Assembly: GCF_900111175.1 (NCBI RefSeq)
Contig: NZ_FOGI01000002.1
Span: forward strand, 480,022 to 544,021
DNA length: 64,000 nucleotides
Source: Actinokineospora terrae
Lineage (GTDB): Bacteria; Actinomycetota; Actinomycetes; Mycobacteriales; Pseudonocardiaceae
Direction: 5' to 3'
Numbering within the stretch: position 1 is the first letter of the stretch; each line of letters opens with the position of its first letter. Positions 8,015 through 16,964 of the stretch are shown piece after piece. Position numbers and translations under genes: made by a program. The notes under the pieces were generated by a model, which saw only the letters and a list, made by a program, of their open reading frames with translations, was not told the origin of the DNA and did no database searches.

Positions 8015-9463
8015 ATGCCGGATCCGTCGCCCACCCCACCCCCCGCTCCCCCCGGGAAGTCCACCGGGGACACCACCGCGAACACCACGCCCACGCTGCG
8101 CCGGGGCCTCAAGGTGCTCGGCACGCTGCTCATCACGCTCTCCGCGATCTCGCCTGCGTCCTCGGTGTTCATCATCGCGCCGGGCGTGGTGGCCCAGGCG
8201 GGCAGCGGCGCGTTCTGGAGCTTCGTGATCGCCGCGGTCGTCGGGGTGTTCATGGCGTTCGTCTACGCGGAGCTCGCCTCGGCGTACCCGCTCAGCGGCG
8301 GCGAGTACGCGATCGTCGCGCGCACCCTGGGCAGGCTGCCCGGGTTCGTCACCCTCGGCCTGCTGCTGGTCACCCAGCTGCTGATCATCGCGGTGATCGC
8401 GCTCGGCGTCGGCACCTACCTGGAGGTCCTGATCCCCGGCCTGCCCGGCCCGGTGGTGGCGGCGGTGACCACGGCGGGCGCGACGGTGCTCGCGGTGTTC
8501 GACATCAAGCTCAACGCCTGGATCACCGGTGTCTTCCTGGCCATCGAGATGGTCGCGCTGGTCGTGGTGAGCGCGCTCGGCCTGTTCGACCCGGCCCGCC
8601 CGCTCGGCGAGCTGATCTCCGCGCCGGTCGCGGCCGTGGACGGCGTCGTGGGTCCGGCCGCCGCCGGGTTGATCACCGCGGCCGCGGCGGTGGCCATCTT
8701 CTCCTACAACGGCTACGGCTCGGCGGTGTACTTCGGCGAGGAGACCACGAACGCGCACCGGGGCATCGCCCGCGCCATCCTGTGGGCGCTGGTGATCACC
8801 GTGATCGCGGAGCTCGTCCCGGTCACCGCCGTGCTGCTCGGCGCGCCCTCGCTGCCGGAGTTGTTCGCCGCGGACAACATGATGAGCTACTTCGTCACCG
8901 CCAAGGCGGGCTCGACGGTGAACACGGTGATCAGCCTGGCCATCGCGCTGGCCATCCTCAACGCGGTGCTGGCGATCATCCTGATCACCGCGCGGATGGT
9001 GTTCAGCACCGGCCGCGACGCCGCCTGGCCGGGCACGGTCAGCCGGGCGCTCGCCTCGGTCCACCCCACCGCGGGCACGCCGTGGATCGCGACGCTGGCC
9101 ACCGGCGCGTTCGCCACCGCGCTGTGCTTCGCCGACAAGGACTTCCTGCTCGTGGTGACCGCCACCTCGATCGTCGCGGTGTACGCGGCGCTGTGCCTGG
9201 CGGTGATCAACGGGCGGCGCACCGGGGCTACCGCGCACGCGGCGTACCGGATGCCGTGGTTCCCGGTCGCGCCGGTGGTCGCGTTGGCGGCACTGGTTTA
9301 CGTCATCTGGCAGAACGCGCTGGACCCGGTCATCGGACGGCCCAGTCTCGCCATCACGGTCGGTATCGGTGCCGCGGCGGCGCTTTACTACGTATTGGTT
9401 CTGCGCAGGCGCGGGCGGTGGGAACTGCGCGGGCCCGAAGAGGCGGAAAGCACACCGCTGTGA
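8015..9463 (+). CDS. APC superfamily amino-acid permease
   Basis: A 482-residue integral membrane protein of the amino acid-polyamine-organocation family with about 12 hydrophobic helices. The first carries the substrate-backbone loop ISPASSVFIIAPG, and the helix-3 region has YAELASAYPLSGGEY, both typical of the family. The start is the ATG preceded by AAGGAG (8003-8008) at 6-nt spacing; a longer in-frame start 44 codons upstream would cover the operator and lacks a ribosome site. It is divergent from TetR and the P1 peptidase, which suggests import of amino acids or small derivatives handled by that peptidase. Substrate is unknown. A perfect hairpin follows the stop codon. Confidence 0.9.
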   Translation: MPDPSPTPPPAPPGKSTGDTTANTTPTLRRGLKVLGTLLITLSAISPASSVFIIAPGVVAQAGSGAFWSFVIAAVVGVFMAFVYAELASAYPLSGGEYAIVARTLGRLPGFVTLGLLLVTQLLIIAVIALGVGTYLEVLIPGLPGPVVAAVTTAGATVLAVFDIKLNAWITGVFLAIEMVALVVVSALGLFDPARPLGELISAPVAAVDGVVGPAAAGLITAAAAVAIFSYNGYGSAVYFGEETTNAHRGIARAILWALVITVIAELVPVTAVLLGAPSLPELFAADNMMSYFVTAKAGSTVNTVISLAIALAILNAVLAIILITARMVFSTGRDAAWPGTVSRALASVHPTAGTPWIATLATGAFATALCFADKDFLLVVTATSIVAVYAALCLAVINGRRTGATAHAAYRMPWFPVAPVVALAALVYVIWQNALDPVIGRPSLAITVGIGAAAALYYVLVLRRRGRWELRGPEEAESTPL

Positions 9464-9470
9464 GCCGTCG

Positions 9471-9494
9471 GCCGGGTCCCACCGCGGACCCGGC
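9471..9494 (+). terminator. Stem-loop terminator after the permease
   Basis: A perfect 9-bp stem GCCGGGTCC/GGACCCGGC with a 6-nt loop starts 8 bp after the stop codon. There is no U-tract, as is common for high-G+C terminators. Confidence 0.6.
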
Positions 9495-9562
9495 CTGCTA
9501 CGGTGCGGTGATTGGGTGCCTTGGGCCTGGGGGGTCGCACGAGTGCTGATCAGTGTCGCGCG

Positions 9563-10750
9563 GTGAGCACAGCCAGCACACCCCCGAGGCAGGTGTTGAC
9601 ACCGGAGCTGGCGGTGCTGACGTTCTGCCAGTTCCTCTACTACGGCGGCCTTGCCGTCGACCTCACGCTCACCGCGCTGGTCGGGTTGCACCTCGCGCCG
9701 TCGACCGCGCTGGCCACCGTCCCGTTCACAGTCATGGCCGCGGTGGCCGTGTTCGCCTCGTTCTTCGCGGGCACGCTGTCGGCCAGGCACGGGCACCGCG
9801 CGATCCTGGTCGCGGGCGCGACAGCCGCCACGGCAGGCGGATTGGTGTCCATGTGGGCGGTGTTCGCGCACTCGTTCCTCCTGTTGTGCGTGGGCACGGC
9901 GTGCGTCGGGCTCTACAAGGCGACCGGTGGCTACTTCCGTTACATGGCAGCGGATCGGGCCCCGGAGGGCGGTCGGACCAGGGCGTTGAGCACGGTGCTG
10001 CTCGGGGGTGTCGCCGCGGCGCTGGTGGGGCCGTGGGCGGCGACCTGGAGCGGTGACCTGTTCGGCACCCCGTTCGCCGGGTCGTACCTGCTGGTCGCGG
10101 TGCTGGCGTTCGCGGTCGTGGTGCTGGTGCTGTTCCTGCGCGGCAACCCGGGCGGTGGATCCGGTGCGCCGCAACGGGAGGAGCCGGTCCCGATCCGGGC
10201 CGCGACCCGTACGGCGACGTTCCGGACCGCGATGGTGTTGCTGGGCGCGGCCTCGGGGCTGATGACGCTGCTGATGACGATGGGCCCGATCGCGGGCGCG
10301 CACCACGACCACACCCCCGGCGACGGCGCGCTGATCATCCAGTGGCACATGGTCGGGATGTTCGCGCCCGCGCTGATCAGCGGGCGGCTGGTCACGCGGT
10401 GGGGCGCGTCGAGGTGCGCGGCGCTGGGCGCGGCGACGCTGGCCGCGGGCGGGATCACCAGCGCGCTCGACGACTCCGTCACCGGCTACACGGTGGGTCT
10501 CTGCCTGGTGGGCGTCGCATGGAACCTGCTCTACGTGTCGGGCAGCCAGTACACGATCCGCAGCTACCCGCCCGGGCGCGGCGGCCGGGTGCAGGGCGCG
10601 ATCGAGGCCGCCGCGGGCGGGATCACCGTCGTCGCCTCGTTGGCCTCCGCCGAGGTCTTCCGCTCGCTCGGCTGGACCGGCGCCAACGTGGTGGTGGCGG
10701 TGATCAGCGGGCTGCTGCTGGTGTGGATCCTGGCCGTCGTCCGCGACTAG
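9563..10750 (+). CDS. Major facilitator superfamily transporter
   Basis: About 395 residues with 11-12 hydrophobic helices and the usual MFS layout. A short charged motif (SARHGHR, ~72-78) sits in the helix 2-3 loop, and a hydrophilic stretch in the centre (~195-210) joins the two six-helix halves. The substrate cannot be read from the sequence; exporters of this size often carry drugs or sugars. The GTG start is tentative because no Shine-Dalgarno precedes it. An in-frame TTG at 9512, 7 nt after a TACGGT hexamer, is an alternative leaderless start adding 17 residues. Its 3' end overlaps the convergent permease gene by 47 bp. Confidence 0.8.
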   Translation: MSTASTPPRQVLTPELAVLTFCQFLYYGGLAVDLTLTALVGLHLAPSTALATVPFTVMAAVAVFASFFAGTLSARHGHRAILVAGATAATAGGLVSMWAVFAHSFLLLCVGTACVGLYKATGGYFRYMAADRAPEGGRTRALSTVLLGGVAAALVGPWAATWSGDLFGTPFAGSYLLVAVLAFAVVVLVLFLRGNPGGGSGAPQREEPVPIRAATRTATFRTAMVLLGAASGLMTLLMTMGPIAGAHHDHTPGDGALIIQWHMVGMFAPALISGRLVTRWGASRCAALGAATLAAGGITSALDDSVTGYTVGLCLVGVAWNLLYVSGSQYTIRSYPPGRGGRVQGAIEAAAGGITVVASLASAEVFRSLGWTGANVVVAVISGLLLVWILAVVRD

Positions 10751-12167
10751 TGCCCACGGCGATGCCCGCGACCAGCGCGGCGGCCGGGATGAGGCCGAGG
10801 ACCACGCTCACGCCGACGCTGCCGCCGGTGACGAGGGTGAAGTTGGAGACGACCAGCCACAGACTCACCAGAAGCCCGACGACAGCGGCGATCGGGGCGA
10901 TCACGGCGGTCAGGACCCGGCCGCGGCGGGCTTGTGGGTCGCGTTGGAAGAAGGTGAACACCGCGACCGAGGTCAGCAGCATCAGCAGCACCATGCCGAC
11001 CGTCGAGACACCGGCCATCGACCCGAACACGCCGACCAGCGGGTCCAGCCCGACGAGGGCGAACACGACGACGAACACCAGCGCGGTCGTGGACTGCGTC
11101 AGCGACGAGACGGCGGGCGAGCCCTGGCCCGGGTGCACGCGGCCGAGCGCGGCCGGGAACGAGCCCTGGGTGGCCAGCGCGAACTGGTAGCGGGCGATGA
11201 CGTTGTGGAACGACAGCACGCAGGCGAAGACACTGGTGCACAACAGGACCTGCATGATGTCGCGCAGCACTGTGCCGAGGTAGGTGCCCGCGGAGTCGAG
11301 CAACATGTTGCCACCGCTGCCGAGCGCGGCGTTGGCGACCGCGTTGGCCTGGGACGCGCCGACGCCCTCGATGATCGCCCAGCACGACAGCGCGTAGAAC
11401 ACGCCGATGATGCCCACGGCGAGGTAGGTCGCGCGCGGGATGGTGCGCTCGGGATCGCGGGCCTCGTCGCGGAACACCGCGGTGGCCTCGAAGCCGATGA
11501 ACCCGGTGAGGGCGAACAGAACGGCGATGCCCAGCGGACCGGACCCGATGGCGTCCGGGGTGAAGGACGTGCCGGTGATCCCGTTCGGGCCACCGTCGGC
11601 GAAGATCGCGACGTCCAGCGCGACGACGACGGCGATCTCCAGGACCAGCGCGATCCCGAGCACCTTGGAGCTCAGCTCGATGTGCCGGTAGCCGAGCAGC
11701 CCGACCACGACCACGCCGCCGAGCGCGAACACCCACCACGGGACCGCCGGGCCGCCGTAGTGGGTGACCAGGTCACCGACCGCCCACCCGAAGTAGCCGT
11801 ACATCCCGACCTGGATGGCGGTGTAGGCCACCAGCGCCACGTACGCGGTGCCCATCCCGATCCGCCCGCCGAGGCCCCTGGTGACGTAGGAGTAGAACGC
11901 CCCCGCGTCCTTGACGTGCGGGGTCATCGTGACGAACCCGATCGAGAACACCAGCAGCACCAACGCCGCCAGCACGAACCCGACCGGTGCGCCCGCGCCG
12001 TTGCCCGACCCGATCGCCAGCGGCACGTTCCCGCCGATCACCGTCAGCGGCGCGGCCGCGGCGATGACCATGAACACGATGCTCCCGACCCCGAGCCGCC
12101 CGGAGAGCCGGGCCGTACCGCTCGCGTCCCCGGCCAGGTCCGGCCGTCCTACCTCGGATTGCGCCAT
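10704..12167 (-). CDS. APC superfamily amino-acid permease, likely for omega-amino acids
   Basis: A 487-residue membrane protein with about 12 helices. Helix 1 shows SIVFMVIAAAAPLTVIGG, the APC unwound substrate region, and FALTGFIGFEATAVFRDEARDPERTIPRA is the typical helix 6-7 signature of the amino-acid transporter branch. It lies directly downstream of and in the same direction as the PucR gene, which is itself divergent from an aldehyde dehydrogenase and an aminotransferase. That setting parallels the Pseudomonas beta-alanine locus, where a permease, a transaminase and a semialdehyde dehydrogenase are grouped, so import of beta-alanine or a similar omega-amino acid is inferred. The start is the ATG giving MAQSEVGRP; an upstream GTG at 12209 is possible. 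Confidence 0.88.
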   Translation of the reverse strand: MAQSEVGRPDLAGDASGTARLSGRLGVGSIVFMVIAAAAPLTVIGGNVPLAIGSGNGAGAPVGFVLAALVLLVFSIGFVTMTPHVKDAGAFYSYVTRGLGGRIGMGTAYVALVAYTAIQVGMYGYFGWAVGDLVTHYGGPAVPWWVFALGGVVVVGLLGYRHIELSSKVLGIALVLEIAVVVALDVAIFADGGPNGITGTSFTPDAIGSGPLGIAVLFALTGFIGFEATAVFRDEARDPERTIPRATYLAVGIIGVFYALSCWAIIEGVGASQANAVANAALGSGGNMLLDSAGTYLGTVLRDIMQVLLCTSVFACVLSFHNVIARYQFALATQGSFPAALGRVHPGQGSPAVSSLTQSTTALVFVVVFALVGLDPLVGVFGSMAGVSTVGMVLLMLLTSVAVFTFFQRDPQARRGRVLTAVIAPIAAVVGLLVSLWLVVSNFTLVTGGSVGVSVVLGLIPAAALVAGIAVGTSRGRRPGSTPAAAR

Positions 12168-12244
12168 GCCGCACTGTCGACCGTGGACAGTCCCGGCGAC
12201 AAGTGACACACCGTAAACCGGGCCCCGTCCGGGCCGACACAGTG

Positions 12245-13855
12245 TCAGCCCCTGGCGGCCAGGTCGTGGGCGATGACGGCCAGGTGCAGGGACACCCGGG
12301 TCTCGGCGTCGGCGATGTCACGGCCGAGGACGTCGGAGAGGCGCTTGAGCCTGGCGTACACGGCGGGTCGGCTCAGGTGCAGGGTGCGGGCGAGTACGGC
12401 GACGTTGCCGTTGCTGGCGAGGTAGGAGCGCAGCAGGTCCAAGAGGTCCTGCTCCTCCCCCGGCCGGTGCGCGCGGTGGTTGAGCAGGGGGTGCAGTTGC
12501 AGTTCGGCGAACTGGTGCAGCCGGGGGTCGGCGCGCAGCGACCAGAGCAGGCCCCGCGCGCCCAGGTCACGGGTGCGGTAGACCTGCCGCGCGTCGACTC
12601 GGTCCGGGTCGGCGGCCACGGCGTCGGCGATGTGGGACGCCTCTTCCAGCGCCGCGGACAGGCCGGAGAAGCGGGTCGCGGGGGTCGCGGCGGCGGCGAC
12701 CAGGCCCGCGGGCAGCCGTGGGTGGGTGGTCATCGCGGCGAGGAACGAGCGGACGGCGGCGGGTTCGTCGGTCTCGGCGGGGCAGGAGAACACGACCGCG
12801 ACCCGGCCGGGGGCGGTGATGCCGGTCAACGCGGCCCGGCCCTGGGTCCGCGCGGTCGCGGCGGCGGCGTCGAGCGCGGCGTGGTCGGCGTCGGCGGAGG
12901 GAGCACCCGCGGAGCCGACGGCCAGGACGAGCACGGCGTAGGCCCTGCCCACCCGCAGGCCGATCGCCCGCAGCCGGGCGCCCATCGCCTGCTCGTCGGT
13001 GATCTGGCCGGTGAGCAGGTCGCGCAGCATCCCGCCGTGCGCGTCGAGGGCGACGTCCTTGCCGTCGCCGTGCAGCATCCGGGTGATCGCGAGGGTCGCG
13101 GCGGCGCGCTCCAGCACGCCGGTCACCTGGTCCAGGTCGGTCACCGCGACGGGGACGACCAGCCTGCCCCAGCGACCCCGGCGCGGACCGACCGGCGTGC
13201 ACAGCCACCGCTCCGGCCCCGCGACCGCCGTCTCGCCGCCCGCGGCCGCCAACCGGGACCGGGATTCCCAGTCGCGCAGTACTTCCGCGGCCTTGGTGGT
13301 CCCGCTGAAGGCGACCGCGTGGTGCGCGAGGTCCTCCAGCACCACTGGGTGCCCGCTGAGCGCGCCCGCCTGCGCCAGCACTTCCTCGACCCGGGCGCCC
13401 TCCACGGTCAGCGTCGTGAACACCTCGTTGACCTGCTGGGTGAACCGCAGCCGGGCGTGCTGGACGTTGACGATCCTGGCGTGCACCGCCTCGGTGATCT
13501 CCACGAACCGGACCGTGCGGCGCAGCTCGACCAGCGGGAACCCGAGCCGCCGCGCGGTGCGGACCATCGGCTCCGGCAGCGCGGGCAGGTGCGGGCCCAG
13601 CTCGACGACCAGTCCCCTGGCGCCCGCGTCGCGCAGCGCGGCGATGTAGGCGGCGAGGTCGACACCGGGGTCGACCGCGACGATGCCGGTGGACAGCAGC
13701 AGTTCGCCGCCCTCCAGGGTGCCCGCGACGTTGGCGATCTCGCTGACGTGCACCCAGCGGACCGGCTCGCCGAGCGCCTGCTCGCCCGCGCGCACCCTCG
13801 GGTCACCCGCCTGGACGCTGGGCGTGGCGAGCACCTCCGCCACCGTGGGGTACAT
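12245..13855 (-). CDS. PucR family transcriptional regulator
   Basis: The protein has 536 residues in the PucR/CdaR layout. An N-terminal PucR domain (~5-125) carries the EPVRWVHVSEIAN start region and the GGELLLSTGI segment. A GAF/GGDEF-like middle part follows. The C-terminal helix-turn-helix (~470-525) includes LASNGNVAVLARTLHLSRPAVYARLKRL, the family's defining end. PucR-type proteins usually activate catabolic genes for purines, amines or amino acids. It is divergent from the dehydrogenase-aminotransferase pair across 124 bp containing an inverted repeat, and is followed by a permease, so it most likely controls all three. Confidence 0.93.
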   Translation of the reverse strand: MYPTVAEVLATPSVQAGDPRVRAGEQALGEPVRWVHVSEIANVAGTLEGGELLLSTGIVAVDPGVDLAAYIAALRDAGARGLVVELGPHLPALPEPMVRTARRLGFPLVELRRTVRFVEITEAVHARIVNVQHARLRFTQQVNEVFTTLTVEGARVEEVLAQAGALSGHPVVLEDLAHHAVAFSGTTKAAEVLRDWESRSRLAAAGGETAVAGPERWLCTPVGPRRGRWGRLVVPVAVTDLDQVTGVLERAAATLAITRMLHGDGKDVALDAHGGMLRDLLTGQITDEQAMGARLRAIGLRVGRAYAVLVLAVGSAGAPSADADHAALDAAAATARTQGRAALTGITAPGRVAVVFSCPAETDEPAAVRSFLAAMTTHPRLPAGLVAAAATPATRFSGLSAALEEASHIADAVAADPDRVDARQVYRTRDLGARGLLWSLRADPRLHQFAELQLHPLLNHRAHRPGEEQDLLDLLRSYLASNGNVAVLARTLHLSRPAVYARLKRLSDVLGRDIADAETRVSLHLAVIAHDLAARG

Positions 13856-13877
13856 GGGCCGACGCTAGCACGGCGTT

Positions 13878-13921
13878 TTACACATCGTCGGGCATCGATC
13901 CCGATCAGCTGCACTGTGTAA
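13878..13921. promoter_or_regulatory. Candidate PucR operator between divergent genes
   Basis: Inverted arms TTACACA (13878-13884) and TGTGTAA (13915-13921) flank a 30-bp spacer in the shared control region of the pucR-like and dehydrogenase genes. Inside the spacer a smaller dyad, CGGG/CCCG around CATCGAT, is seen. The assignment to PucR is by position only. Confidence 0.45.
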
Positions 13922-13979
13922 CTAGCCGGGGCCGGTCGGCTGGTCGAGGCTGGGAGGACCAGCGGGCGAAGGGGAGCGG

Positions 13980-15476
13980 ATGGGCGCGGAGATCGTGGGG
14001 CACTGGATCGGTGGCGCTGAGTCCGCCGGGGAGTCCGACCGGACGGCGGACGTGTTCGACCCGGCCACCGGCAAGGTCGCCAGGCAGGTGGCGCTGGCGG
14101 GCGCGGCCGATGTCGACCGCGCGGTGGCGGCGGCGGCCGGGGCGTTCCCCGGTTGGCGCGACACCCCGATCTCCCGGCGCACCCGGGTCCTGTTCGCCTT
14201 CCGCCAGCTGCTGGACGAGGCCAAGGACGAGCTGGCCGAGGTCATCACCGCCGAGCACGGCAAGGTCGTCTCCGACGCCCAGGGCGAGGTGGCGCGCGGG
14301 CTGGAGGTCGTCGAGTTCGCCTGCGGCATCGGGCACCTGCTCAAGGGCGGCCACACGGAGAACGCCTCGACCGGGGTCGACGTGCACGCCACCCGGCAGC
14401 CGCTGGGTCCGGTCGCGGTGATCAGCCCGTTCAACTTCCCGGTGATGGTGCCGCTGTGGTTCGTGCCGATCGCGATCGCGGCGGGCAACACGGTCGTGCT
14501 CAAGCCGAGCGAGAAGGACCCGTCGGCCGCGTTGCTGCTGGCCAGGCTCTGGCAGCGGGCGGGACTGCCGGACGGGGTGTTCACGGTCCTCAACGGCGAC
14601 AAGGAAGCCGTGGACGGCCTGCTCGACCACCCGGACATCAAGGCCGTGTCGTTCGTCGGGTCGACCCCGGTGGCGAGGTACGTCCACCAGCGGGCAGGCG
14701 CGGCGGGCAAGCGCGTGCAGGCACTGGGTGGGGCGAAGAACCACATGGTCGTGCTGCCCGACGCCGACGTGGACCTGACCGCGGACGCCGCGATCAACGC
14801 CGGGTTCGGCTCGGCGGGCGAGCGGTGCATGGCGATCAGCGTCGTGGTCGCCGTCGGCGCGGTGGCCGACCCGCTGGTGGCCGCGATCGCCGAGCGCGCG
14901 CGGGGACTGCGCACCGGGGACGGCAGGCGCGGCTGCGACATGGGTCCGCTGATCACCGGCGCGCACCGCGACAAGGTGGCGGGATACGTCGCCTCGGGCG
15001 AGCAGGCGGGCGCCACGGTGGTGGTGGACGGCCGGGACGTGGAGCCGGACGCGGACGGGTCCGGGTTCTTCCTCGGCCCGACGCTGCTCGACCACGTGAC
15101 CCCCGGGATGTCGGTCTACACCGACGAGATCTTCGGCCCGGTGCTGTCCGTGGTCCGCGTCGACACGTACGCCGAGGCGGTCGCGCTGGTCAACGGCAAC
15201 CCTTACGGCAACGGCACGGCGATCTTCACCAACGACGGCGGCGCGGCGCGGCGGTTCGCCAACGAGATCGAGGTCGGCATGGTCGGGGTGAACGTCCCGA
15301 TCCCGGTGCCGGTCGCGTACTACTCCTTCGGCGGCTGGAAGGACTCGCTGTTCGGCGACACCCACGCCCACGGCACCGACGGCGTGCATTTCTTCACCAG
15401 GGGCAAGGTCGTGACCTCCCGCTGGCCCGACGACGGCCACCGCGGCGTCGACCTCGGCTTCCCCCGCAACGACTGA
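13980..15476 (+). CDS. mmsA: CoA-acylating (methyl)malonate-semialdehyde dehydrogenase
   Basis: The product is 498 residues, the normal length for MMSDH. It oxidises malonate or methylmalonate semialdehyde to acetyl- or propionyl-CoA with NAD and CoA. The family-specific substrate and cofactor segments are visible: ISPFNFPVMVPLWFVPIAIA with LKPSEKDPSA nearby, the cofactor turn SFVGSTPVA, and the catalytic Cys in FGSAGERCMAIS. The MMSDH-type GGWKDSLFGDTHAHG end is also present. It is followed 20 bp later by a class III aminotransferase, giving a two-step omega-amino-acid pathway (transamination, then oxidation to acyl-CoA). The ATG start has AGGGGAGCGG upstream. Confidence 0.92.
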   Translation: MGAEIVGHWIGGAESAGESDRTADVFDPATGKVARQVALAGAADVDRAVAAAAGAFPGWRDTPISRRTRVLFAFRQLLDEAKDELAEVITAEHGKVVSDAQGEVARGLEVVEFACGIGHLLKGGHTENASTGVDVHATRQPLGPVAVISPFNFPVMVPLWFVPIAIAAGNTVVLKPSEKDPSAALLLARLWQRAGLPDGVFTVLNGDKEAVDGLLDHPDIKAVSFVGSTPVARYVHQRAGAAGKRVQALGGAKNHMVVLPDADVDLTADAAINAGFGSAGERCMAISVVVAVGAVADPLVAAIAERARGLRTGDGRRGCDMGPLITGAHRDKVAGYVASGEQAGATVVVDGRDVEPDADGSGFFLGPTLLDHVTPGMSVYTDEIFGPVLSVVRVDTYAEAVALVNGNPYGNGTAIFTNDGGAARRFANEIEVGMVGVNVPIPVPVAYYSFGGWKDSLFGDTHAHGTDGVHFFTRGKVVTSRWPDDGHRGVDLGFPRND

Positions 15477-15496
15477 CCTCCCGAGGAGCACCGGAC

Positions 15497-16873
15497 ATGA
15501 CCCTCACCGAGCACGGCCCCACCTCGACCGGCTCCGCCTCGGCGGGCTGGGGGAACCTGTGGCCGCACTTCACCAGGCTCTCCGCCGACCGCACCCCGGT
15601 GATCACCCGCGGCGAGGGCGCCTACATCTGGGACGACCGGGGCAGACGGGTGCTGGACGGGCTGTCCGGCCTGTTCGTCGTGCAGGCCGGGCACGGGCGC
15701 CGGGAACTGGCGTCGGTCATGGCGGCGCAGGCCGCCGAGTTGGCGTACTTCCCGGTGTGGGGCTACGCGACCCCGCCGGTGATCGAGCTGGCCGAGCGGC
15801 TCGCGGCGGCGGCACCCGGCGACCTGAACCGGGTCTTCTTCACCACCGGCGGCGGCGAGGCGGTGGAGAGCGCCTGGAAGGTGGCCAAGCAGTACTTCAA
15901 GCTGACCGGCCGCCCGCTCAAGCACAAGGTGATCAGCCGCGCGATCGCCTACCACGGCACCCCGCAGGGCGCGCTGGCGATCACCGGGCTGCCCGCGATG
16001 AAGCAGCAGTTCGAACCGCTGACCCCGGGCGGTTTCCGGGTGCCCAACACCAACATCTACCGGGCCACCGAGCACGCGGACGACCCGGTCGCGTTCGGCC
16101 GGTGGGCGGCGGACCGGATCGAGGAAGCGATCCTGTTCGAGGGCCCGGACACCGTCGCGGCGGTGGTCCTGGAACCGGTGCAGAACTCCGGCGGCTGCTT
16201 CACTCCCCCGCCCGGCTACTTCCAGCGGGTCCGCGAGATCTGCGACAAGCACGACGTGCTGCTGGTCTCCGACGAGGTCATCTGCGCGTTCGGCAGGCAC
16301 GGCAGCACCTTCGCCTGCGCGAAGTTCGGCTACCAGCCCGACATCGTGACCTGCGCCAAGGGCATGAGCTCCGGCTACGCCCCGATCGGCGCCATGATCA
16401 CCACCGACCGGGTGGTCGAGCCGTTCCTGCGCGACAAGACCGTCTTCCCACACGGCTACACCTTCGGCGGTCACCCGGTCGCCGCCGCCGTCGCCCTGGC
16501 CAACCTGGACATCTTCGACTCGGAACGCCTCAACGAGAACGTCCTGGCCAACGAGTCCGCCTTCGGCACCACCATGCGCCGCCTCCTCGACCTCCCCGTA
16601 GTCGGCGACGTCCGCGGCGACGGCTACTTCTGGGCCGTGGAACTGGTGAAGGACAAGAACACCAAGCAGACCCTCACCGCCGAGGAACGAGAAACCCTGA
16701 TCCGCGGCTACCTCCCCAAGGCCCTATTCGACAACGGCCTCTACTGCCGCCCTGACGACCGCGGCGACCCCGTCGTCCAGGTAGCCCCACCACTGATCTG
16801 CGGCCAGGCAGAGTTCGACGAGATCGAACGGATCCTCCGCCACACCCTCACCGAGGCCAGCACGCTCCTCTAA
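15497..16873 (+). CDS. Class III PLP aminotransferase (beta-alanine/omega-amino acid type)
   Basis: A 458-residue aminotransferase of the ornithine/GABA/beta-alanine group. Visible features are the GGGEAVESAWK cofactor-phosphate loop, the YHGTPQGALAITG segment, the LLVSDEVICAFGR motif with the Asp that contacts the pyridine nitrogen, and the Schiff-base Lys in TCAKGMSSGYAP. The partner dehydrogenase just upstream takes malonate semialdehyde, which makes beta-alanine:pyruvate (or alpha-ketoglutarate) transamination the best guess. GABA or putrescine are alternatives. The ATG follows GAGGAG at about 8 nt, and the pair is likely co-transcribed. Confidence 0.88.
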   Translation: MTLTEHGPTSTGSASAGWGNLWPHFTRLSADRTPVITRGEGAYIWDDRGRRVLDGLSGLFVVQAGHGRRELASVMAAQAAELAYFPVWGYATPPVIELAERLAAAAPGDLNRVFFTTGGGEAVESAWKVAKQYFKLTGRPLKHKVISRAIAYHGTPQGALAITGLPAMKQQFEPLTPGGFRVPNTNIYRATEHADDPVAFGRWAADRIEEAILFEGPDTVAAVVLEPVQNSGGCFTPPPGYFQRVREICDKHDVLLVSDEVICAFGRHGSTFACAKFGYQPDIVTCAKGMSSGYAPIGAMITTDRVVEPFLRDKTVFPHGYTFGGHPVAAAVALANLDIFDSERLNENVLANESAFGTTMRRLLDLPVVGDVRGDGYFWAVELVKDKNTKQTLTAEERETLIRGYLPKALFDNGLYCRPDDRGDPVVQVAPPLICGQAEFDEIERILRHTLTEASTLL

Positions 16874-16964
16874 CCCCCGGCACCCGCCAGCCCTAGGTTC
16901 CGACACGGCCAGCGTCGGTTTTGGTGTGGTCGGGGTTCTCGTCGAATCGAGTCGTGGTGGGGGT

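Noticed and set aside
7940-10348. 802-codon minus-strand frame over the permease and MFS genes
   Set aside because: Repetitive Arg/His/Gly/Gln composition; both plus-strand genes have strong transporter signatures.
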